Positions 6,401-12,107 of a stretch of 12,107 nucleotides of DNA are shown here, piece by piece. The notes under the pieces were generated by a model. That model was not told where the DNA came from, searched no databases, and was given only the letters and a program-made list of their open reading frames with translations. Source of the stretch: Bacteroides sp. (GTDB taxonomy: Bacteria > Bacteroidota > Bacteroidia > Bacteroidales > Bacteroidaceae); assembly GCA_019417975.1 (NCBI GenBank), contig DYCT01000020.1, forward strand, positions 1,430-13,536, given 5' to 3'. The number at the start of each line of letters is the position of its first letter. Within the stretch, counting starts at the first letter, position 1. Position numbers and translations under genes: made by a program.

Positions 6401-8503
6401 TTAGTTAGAAGCCGGTTTCAACCAGCGGTCGAGCCATGCGAAGAAAGTACGTTGCCATAGTACACCATTTTGCGGTTGCAATACCCAGTGATTCTCATCA
6501 GGGAAGATGAGCAATTGAGCGGGAACATTGCGCAATACGGCTGCATCGTAAGCAGCCATGGCTTGGTTGGCCAAAATGCGGTAGTCTTTCTCGCCATGGA
6601 TACAGAGGATAGGTGTATCCCATTTGTCAACAAAGCGATGAGGCGAGTTGGCAAAAGTGCGTTGGGCAATGGTATTGTTCTTATCCCAATAGGCACCGCC
6701 CATATCCCAATTGGCAAACCATTTCTCTTCTGTTTCGAGGTATTGCATTTCCATGTTGAAGATACCATCGTGAGCAATGAAGGCTTTGAAACGCTTGTCG
6801 TGGTGACCAGCCAACCAGTAAACAGAGTATCCTCCGAAACTTGCTCCTACGCAGCCTAAGTGCTCTTTATCGACATACGACTCTTTAGCTACTTCATCGA
6901 TAGCTGTCAGGTAGTCGCGCATACATTGACCTCCGTAATCACCGCTGATAGCTTCGTTCCATTCCTTACCGAAACCGGGCAGACCACGGCGGTTAGGAGC
7001 AACAACGATATAGTCATTGGCTGCCATAATCTGGAAGTTCCAACGGTAGCTCCAGAATTGGCTGACCGGTGTTTGCGGACCTCCTTCACAGAAGAGTAGG
7101 GCAGGGTATTTCTTGTTCGGGTCGAAGTGAGGCGGGTAAATCACCCATACCAGCATTTGTTTTCCATCGGTAGTTTTCATCCAGCGACCTTCCACTTTGC
7201 CAATGTTCAGTTGTTCGTAGATTTCTTTATTTTCGAAAGAAAGCTGTTTGGCTTCTCCGTTCATATTTACGGCATAGATTTCGTCGGGCATACTCATGGA
7301 GTGTCGTTTAGCAATCAGCTGGTCGCCGGCCAAAGCTACTGAGCAATAGTCGTGCTGACCTTCAGTGAGGCAAGTCAACTTGTCGTTTTCGGTGAGGTCC
7401 AAACGATAGAGTTGTGATTCGCCATGCCATACACCGGTGAAGTAAATAGTCTTCGAGTCGGGGCTCCAACAGAAATTATCTACATTCGATTCGAATGCTT
7501 TGCTGGCAAAACGTTTTTCGCCTGTAGCCAGATTTAAAATGAACAGACGGTTTTGGTCGCTTTCATATCCATCGTTTTCCATGCTCAGCCAAGCCAATTG
7601 TTGTCCGTCAGGAGCAAATTGCGGGTTTGTATCGTATCCTTTGTTTTCTTCACAGATATCAGTAGTTTTCTGGGTCTCCAAATTATAGAGGTAGATATCC
7701 GAATCGGTAGAGAGCGCATAAGCTTTACCTGTTTTCTTGCGGCAAGTATAGGCGATGGTTTTTGAGTCGGTGCTCCAAGCCAATTGTTCGATACCACCAA
7801 AAGGTTTCATCGGCGATTCGTAAGGCTCACCTTCCAAGATGTCTTTTACATTGTTGATTTTGTTTCCATCGAAATCTGCTACGAATGGGTGGGGTATGGT
7901 CTCTACCCATTCATCCCAGTGCTTATACATCAAATCGTTTACGATGATACCCGAAGATTTGTCCAAGTCGGGATATATATCGACAGTACGTTCTCCATAT
8001 TTGATTTGTGCTACAAAGAGAATTTTCTTTTCATCAGGTGAAAAACTGAATGCTTCGATGGGAAGCTCGTATTCAGTCAAAATTTTGCGGTCGGTGCCAT
8101 CAGGATTCATTTCCCATACTTGGCTACCTCCACTTTCGTTGCAAAGGAAAGCAATTTTTGTTCCTCCCTTAATCCATACCGGGTCGTTTTCTTGGTAAGC
8201 ACTCTTGGTAATCTGGCGGTTGTTGGTACCATCAGCGTTCATCACGAATATTTCGCGATTGCTCTTGTTCTCAGGTACACTGTAGTAAGCTACTGTATAC
8301 GCAAGCTGTTTTCCATCGGGTGATACACTTACTCCTCCGATACGTCCCATAGCCCAAAGAGCTTCGGGGGTCATACGTCCGTCTTTCACGGTAATGTCAT
8401 GCTTACCGATAATCGGGTTGGCATTTTCTCCTTTCTGCTGTCCACCGGAACAGGCGGTTAGCATCATGGCAGCTGTCATCATTGTTAAACTGAATTTGTT
8501 CAT
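6401..8503 (-). CDS. S9-family dipeptidyl peptidase lipoprotein (DPP5-like)
   Basis: A 700-residue prolyl-oligopeptidase-family serine peptidase, probably removing N-terminal dipeptides from peptides in the periplasm. The N-terminus is a lipoprotein signal with lipobox LTAC, lipidated at Cys18; this also fixes the ATG start. The following SGGQQKGEN is not the acidic or QxD-type run associated with surface export in Bacteroides, so the inner face of the envelope is more likely. Residues about 50-420 contain repeated SPDGK/SPDEKK/WSTDSKTI/FAPDGQQL/WSPDSKTI strands of a beta-propeller. The C-terminal alpha/beta hydrolase has nucleophile Ser555 in GASFGG, Asp640 in HGEKDYR and His672 in DENHW. 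Overall layout and the AHDGIFNME segment resemble DPP5 of Porphyromonas gingivalis; another S9 subfamily is possible. It has its own terminator and lies behind the yidC terminator, but I could not find a convincing promoter. Confidence 0.9.
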   Translation of the reverse strand: MNKFSLTMMTAAMMLTACSGGQQKGENANPIIGKHDITVKDGRMTPEALWAMGRIGGVSVSPDGKQLAYTVAYYSVPENKSNREIFVMNADGTNNRQITKSAYQENDPVWIKGGTKIAFLCNESGGSQVWEMNPDGTDRKILTEYELPIEAFSFSPDEKKILFVAQIKYGERTVDIYPDLDKSSGIIVNDLMYKHWDEWVETIPHPFVADFDGNKINNVKDILEGEPYESPMKPFGGIEQLAWSTDSKTIAYTCRKKTGKAYALSTDSDIYLYNLETQKTTDICEENKGYDTNPQFAPDGQQLAWLSMENDGYESDQNRLFILNLATGEKRFASKAFESNVDNFCWSPDSKTIYFTGVWHGESQLYRLDLTENDKLTCLTEGQHDYCSVALAGDQLIAKRHSMSMPDEIYAVNMNGEAKQLSFENKEIYEQLNIGKVEGRWMKTTDGKQMLVWVIYPPHFDPNKKYPALLFCEGGPQTPVSQFWSYRWNFQIMAANDYIVVAPNRRGLPGFGKEWNEAISGDYGGQCMRDYLTAIDEVAKESYVDKEHLGCVGASFGGYSVYWLAGHHDKRFKAFIAHDGIFNMEMQYLETEEKWFANWDMGGAYWDKNNTIAQRTFANSPHRFVDKWDTPILCIHGEKDYRILANQAMAAYDAAVLRNVPAQLLIFPDENHWVLQPQNGVLWQRTFFAWLDRWLKPASN

Positions 8504-8531
8504 AATATAAAAGGTATTGGGTAATCAATTT

Positions 8532-8565
8532 AAAAAAAACCTGTCTGGATAATCAGGCAGGCTTT
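8532..8565 (-). terminator. Intrinsic terminator after yidC
   Basis: On the minus strand CCTGCCTG (8561-8554) and CAGACAGG (8547-8540) form a stem with one C-A mismatch, a 6-nt loop and a run of eight T's after it. A run of A's before the stem can pair with the T's. It lies 17 bp after the yidC stop codon and separates the pyrG-yidC unit from the peptidase. The CCTGTC at 8540-8545 can also pair with GACAGG at 8571-8576, an alternative fold. Confidence 0.75.
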
Positions 8566-8578
8566 TCATTGACAGGGG

Positions 8579-10438
8579 TTATTTATGGTTTCGTTTTTCG
8601 CGTTCTCTCATGATTCTTTCCTGCTCTTGTTGCATGGCCATCATGCGTTCCATCGGAGAAGATTTCTTTTTCTTCTGAGGGCTCTTTAGGTTGGCTTCAA
8701 GTTGAGCCAGAATCTTTTTATCGCTGATACTCTTTCTCAAGATAATCATAGTCAGGATGCTGATAAAGCCGGAAATGAAGTAGTAATAATTCAAACCGGA
8801 AGCATAGTCGTTCAAGATGAAGATGAACATAACCGGCATCACATACATCATGATTTTCATACCTGGCATACTCTGCTGACCTGTATCTTGTTGCTTCATA
8901 GTGAACATGGTGTTCAGAATGTTGCTTATAGAGAAAAGTAAGCAGAAAAGACTTAAGTGGTTACCAATAGGCCAGATGTTAGCATTCCAAGTGATGAAAG
9001 CATCGTAGGTTGAAAGGTCGTCGGCCCAAAGAAAACTTTGCTGGCGAAGCTCAATAGCAGTAGGCACGAACATGAAGAGTGCAAAGAAAATAGGCGCTTG
9101 AATAAGCATCGGCAGACAGCCTCCCATAGGGCTTACTCCATACTTGGTATAGATGGCCATCATTTCTTGATTCTTCTTCATCGCATCTTCCTGTTTCGGA
9201 TATTTACGATTAAGCTCATCAATCTGTGGTTTCAATACACGCATCTTTGCAGATGACAGGTAAGACTTGTAGGTGAAGGGGAATACCACGATTTTTACGA
9301 TGATAGTCATAAACAGCAATACGATACCCATGTTCCATCCCCAGCCAGAAAGCCAGTCAAAGATAGGAATAGTAAACCAGCGGTTAATCCAACGTAAGAA
9401 ACTCCAGCCCAGTGGCACTAAGGTGTCGAGCTCCAATTCTTTCTTATCCTGGTGGTCTTTGTCCAGTGCAAGCAGTGTCTTGTATTTGTTTGGACCGTAG
9501 TAGACCAACATGTCTGTTGCTTCTTTACCACTTGGGTCGAAGAACGTATTCATTTTGGCACTATACTTTTTCAAGTATCCGCTACCTTCTTTTTGAAGTG
9601 TAGATTGCAGTTCGCCTTGCTCAAAATCCTGTTCAGCTATCAGCACACTGGAGAAGAATTGGTTTTTGAAAGCAACCCAATCCATTCTGCCTTCTATGTC
9701 TTTTTTCTCATCCTTGGCAGCACTTAGTTCTTTTGTTTTATCACCGTTCAGACGATAGGTAAGAGTAGAGTAACGCTCTTCAAACTTGAATCCTTTTTCT
9801 ATCTGACGAGCATTCTGACGCCAGTCGATAGCTATCTTATTGGTAGAAGGAGATAGTTTGGTACGCATGTTTACTGCCTGAATGGTTAAGTTCATCAGGT
9901 AACTTTTCTTAGACAGGGTGTAGTTGAAGTCGATGTAGCTGGCTTGATTGGCAACCAATCGCATTGTGATAGACGAATCTGTCTTGTTGACCGGTACAAA
10001 ATAATAGTCTTCTGTATCGACCGGGACTTCATCTTTACCGGTAAAGGTGAAATTAATGCTTGCATCTTTACCATCGAACAATACCAATGGTTGACCATCT
10101 TGTCCGCTGTAGTCCTTTAAAAGGGCAGAATACACCCTACCGCCTTTGTTGGTGAAAGTCAGTTTTACTACCTCGTTTTCAATTGTTGTAAACTCCTCTT
10201 GTCCTTTTGATGCGTTGAAGAATAAAGCAGTAGAATCAGTCAGTTCAAAAGCTGTTTGTGTCTCTGCTTGACGTTGCTTTTGAGCGGCTTTTGCTGCTTC
10301 TTGTTTCTGCACCAAAGCTATCGAGTCGTTGTATCGTTGCATCCGTTCAAGTTCCTCCTGACTGGGTCGGTTGAAGATACTGAACCCAATCAAGACGACA
10401 CCTATCAGGACAAATCCGATAATGGTGTTTTTATCCAT
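8579..10438 (-). CDS. yidC: YidC/Oxa1-family membrane protein insertase
   Basis: A 619-residue inner-membrane insertase that integrates and folds membrane proteins with or without SecYEG. It has the Gram-negative layout: an N-terminal TM anchor (about 5-22), a charged, coiled-coil-like linker rich in Gln, Ala and Lys (about 25-62), a large periplasmic beta-domain (about 65-335), then the five-helix conserved core. Core landmarks are WGWNMGIVLLFMTIIVK, FPFTYKSYLSSAKM at 386-399, PMGGCLPMLIQAPIFFALF at 437-455, and the last helices at about 495-568. Lys382 sits where E. coli has the hydrophilic-groove Arg366. The C-terminal tail (about 587-619) is very basic and Met/Gln/Glu-rich, as in tails that contact ribosomes. 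It begins 28 bp after pyrG, with an AAAGAAAG stretch before ATG, so the two genes are probably one operon. Confidence 0.97.
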   Translation of the reverse strand: MDKNTIIGFVLIGVVLIGFSIFNRPSQEELERMQRYNDSIALVQKQEAAKAAQKQRQAETQTAFELTDSTALFFNASKGQEEFTTIENEVVKLTFTNKGGRVYSALLKDYSGQDGQPLVLFDGKDASINFTFTGKDEVPVDTEDYYFVPVNKTDSSITMRLVANQASYIDFNYTLSKKSYLMNLTIQAVNMRTKLSPSTNKIAIDWRQNARQIEKGFKFEERYSTLTYRLNGDKTKELSAAKDEKKDIEGRMDWVAFKNQFFSSVLIAEQDFEQGELQSTLQKEGSGYLKKYSAKMNTFFDPSGKEATDMLVYYGPNKYKTLLALDKDHQDKKELELDTLVPLGWSFLRWINRWFTIPIFDWLSGWGWNMGIVLLFMTIIVKIVVFPFTYKSYLSSAKMRVLKPQIDELNRKYPKQEDAMKKNQEMMAIYTKYGVSPMGGCLPMLIQAPIFFALFMFVPTAIELRQQSFLWADDLSTYDAFITWNANIWPIGNHLSLFCLLFSISNILNTMFTMKQQDTGQQSMPGMKIMMYVMPVMFIFILNDYASGLNYYYFISGFISILTMIILRKSISDKKILAQLEANLKSPQKKKKSSPMERMMAMQQEQERIMREREKRNHK

Positions 10439-10456
10439 TTCTTTCTTTATAATTAG

Positions 10457-10476
10457 TTATTACTTATTACTTATTA
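10457..10476. repeat. Tandem heptamer overlapping the pyrG stop codon
   Basis: TTATTAC occurs twice in tandem, followed by TTATTA (just under three copies). On the minus strand this supplies the pyrG stop TAA, an immediate second TAA, and further TAA triplets in other frames before yidC. It is too short to be a mobile repeat and is probably simple low-complexity sequence. Confidence 0.6.
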
Positions 10477-12065
10477 ATAGCTGCTCTAATGAATGAAAGG
10501 AATAGCGGGTGCGGATGAAGAACCGTACTGCTATATTCCGGGTGGAACTGTACACCGATAAACCATTTTAAAGTAGGTATCTCAATAATTTCAACCAAAT
10601 CCGATTCCGGATTGATACCTACACAGTTCATGCCATGTTTTTCAAATTCTGCACGATACTCGTTGTTGAATTCATAACGATGGCGGTGACGCTCTTGAAT
10701 ATGTTCTGATTGATAAGCTTCGAATACCTTAGAATTGGGTTTCAAGACACATTCGTAAGCTCCCAGACGCATGGTACCTCCCATATTAGTAATAGACTTT
10801 TGTTCTTCCATGATGTCGATTACATTGTGTGGGGTTTTTTGATCCATTTCTTTTGAGTTCGCATCTTTGTAGCCCAATACGTTGCGAGCAAATTCGATAG
10901 CGATGCACTGCATACCCAAGCAGATACCGAAAGTAGGAATATTGTGCTCACGAGTATATTTGATAGCAATGAATTTTCCTTCAATACCTCGTTGACCGAA
11001 TCCTGGGCAGATAATCACACCGTCCATATCTTTCAGTTCGTCAGCAGCATTCTCCTCAGTCAGCTTTTCGCTGTTAATGAAGTGGATGTCTGCTTTGCGG
11101 TCGTTGTAGGTTGCAGCTTGCGACAAAGCCTCCAAGATGGATTTGTAGGCGTCTTGCAAGTCGTATTTACCCACCAAACCGATTTTAACCTTTTCTGTAG
11201 CTTGATGACGGCGGTTTAGGAATTCTTTCCAAGGACCAAGTTCCGGAGTCGGACCTACTTCTAATCCCATCTTGTCGAGGATGGTAACGTCCAATCCTTG
11301 TTCCTGCATACGCAAAGGTACCTCGTAGATGGTTGGCATATCAATAGACTGAACTACGGCTTTTTCGTCTACATTGCAGAAAAGAGCTACTTTTTTGCGT
11401 AGGGTAGTACTCAATTCGTGTTCTGTACGCAATACAAGAATATCTGGTTGAATACCGGCCGATTGCAATTCTTTTACAGAGTGTTGAGTAGGTTTAGTCT
11501 TTAACTCACCGGCGGCTGCCAAATAAGGAACGTAAGTGAGGTGCACACAGAGTGCGTTGCGACCAAGTTCCCATTTCAATTGGCGGATACTTTCCAAATA
11601 GGGCAATGATTCAATATCACCTACAGTTCCACCAATTTCAGTGATGACAAAATCGAATTTGTATTTGTTACCCAACAACTTTACGTTGCGTTTGATTTCG
11701 TCTGTAATATGTGGAATAACTTGAATGGTTTTTCCTAAATAGTCGCCTCTACGCTCTTTGTCAATCACGCTTTTGTAGATACGACCGGTAGTGATGTTAT
11801 TGGCTTTCGTTGTTTGGATACCCAGAAAACGTTCGTAGTGACCCAAATCGAGGTCAGCTTCATGACCGTCAACAGTTACATAGCATTCACCATGCTCATA
11901 CGGATTTAGTGTTCCTGGATCGATGTTGATATACGGGTCAAACTTTTGGATGGTTACATTATAACCTCTCGCTTGCAATAATTTTCCTATTGACGATGAA
12001 ATGATTCCTTTACCTAACGATGAGGCTACTCCACCCGTAACGAAGATGTACTTTGTTTCTCCCAC
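10467..12065 (-). CDS. pyrG: CTP synthase (glutamine-hydrolysing)
   Basis: A cytosolic enzyme of 532 residues (the family is usually 530-550) that makes CTP from UTP, ATP and glutamine, the last step of de novo pyrimidine nucleotide synthesis. The N-terminal synthetase domain has the P-loop GGVASSLGKGI (11-21, Lys19), KFDPYINIDPGTLNP (41-55), and the GHYERFLG and EIGGTVGDIES (143-153) blocks. The C-terminal class I glutaminase domain has nucleophile Cys382 in GICLGMQC and the pair His508/Glu510 in FHPEY, so both half-reactions look intact. The start is GTG at 12065-12063. There is no in-frame ATG between it and the upstream in-frame stop (TAA, 12093-12095), and ETKYIFVTGG is the usual start of Bacteroides PyrG. 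It heads the pyrG-yidC pair. The 42 bp upstream inside the window show no clear promoter. Confidence 0.98.
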   Translation of the reverse strand: MGETKYIFVTGGVASSLGKGIISSSIGKLLQARGYNVTIQKFDPYINIDPGTLNPYEHGECYVTVDGHEADLDLGHYERFLGIQTTKANNITTGRIYKSVIDKERRGDYLGKTIQVIPHITDEIKRNVKLLGNKYKFDFVITEIGGTVGDIESLPYLESIRQLKWELGRNALCVHLTYVPYLAAAGELKTKPTQHSVKELQSAGIQPDILVLRTEHELSTTLRKKVALFCNVDEKAVVQSIDMPTIYEVPLRMQEQGLDVTILDKMGLEVGPTPELGPWKEFLNRRHQATEKVKIGLVGKYDLQDAYKSILEALSQAATYNDRKADIHFINSEKLTEENAADELKDMDGVIICPGFGQRGIEGKFIAIKYTREHNIPTFGICLGMQCIAIEFARNVLGYKDANSKEMDQKTPHNVIDIMEEQKSITNMGGTMRLGAYECVLKPNSKVFEAYQSEHIQERHRHRYEFNNEYRAEFEKHGMNCVGINPESDLVEIIEIPTLKWFIGVQFHPEYSSTVLHPHPLFLSFIRAAINK

Positions 12066-12107
12066 GACTGTAAATATTTTAATTGGTTCTTTTTAATTGT
12101 TATCTAG

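Noticed and set aside
6418..6777. Frameshift or second gene in the peptidase 3' region (119-codon alternative frame)
   Set aside because: The main frame keeps Ser555, Asp640 and His672 in correct order and spacing, so the alternative frame is a shadow.
8509..8516. TACCTTTT on the minus strand as a -7 box for the S9 peptidase
   Set aside because: It matches seven of eight consensus positions but lies only 5 bp before the start codon, leaving almost no leader, and it has no -33 partner.
1..12107. CRISPR arrays, tRNA or rRNA genes, toxin-antitoxin or defence systems
   Set aside because: I looked for regularly spaced repeats, tRNA cloverleaf ends and small gene pairs in all gaps and saw none; the gaps are short and largely explained by terminators and the insertion sequence.

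Overview
The window looks like chromosome of a Bacteroidales bacterium, most likely Bacteroides or Phocaeicola. The evidence is the style of the UvrA, YidC, CTP synthase and S9-peptidase proteins, A-rich leaders without strong Shine-Dalgarno sites, and promoter-like TAnnTTTG boxes (the Bacteroides -7 consensus). The genus is an inference from sequence style, not from a search.

Layout. Plus strand: the 3' three quarters of uvrA (cut by the window edge), then ybaK (Cys-tRNA(Pro) deacylase), then a POT/PTR-family proton-coupled peptide transporter that ends at a strong intrinsic terminator. Minus strand, from the right edge: pyrG (CTP synthase) and yidC (membrane insertase) 28 bp apart as a probable operon, a terminator, then a periplasmic lipoprotein dipeptidyl peptidase of family S9 (DPP5-like) with its own terminator. 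The transporter and the peptidase converge, and between them sits a complete 1385-bp IS256-family insertion sequence.

The insertion sequence can be bounded to the base. It has imperfect 25-bp terminal inverted repeats, a second subterminal inverted repeat, an intact DDE transposase on the minus strand, and an 8-bp target duplication (GCAAAGGT). It carries two regulatory-looking devices. One is a 9-bp inverted repeat, with one arm upstream of the putative transposase promoter and the other abutting its start codon; this could hide the start codon only in transcripts that enter from outside. The other is a perfect 28-bp palindrome followed by T's just past the transposase stop codon.

How the genes fit together: the S9 peptidase probably releases dipeptides in the envelope and the adjacent POT carrier probably imports small peptides. 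The other genes are housekeeping (nucleotide excision repair, tRNA proofreading, pyrimidine synthesis, membrane protein insertion). I see no tRNA, rRNA, CRISPR array, toxin-antitoxin or defence genes, and no clearly new multi-gene system. The most interesting signals are the IS control elements and residue changes at otherwise conserved motif positions in UvrA and the POT transporter.
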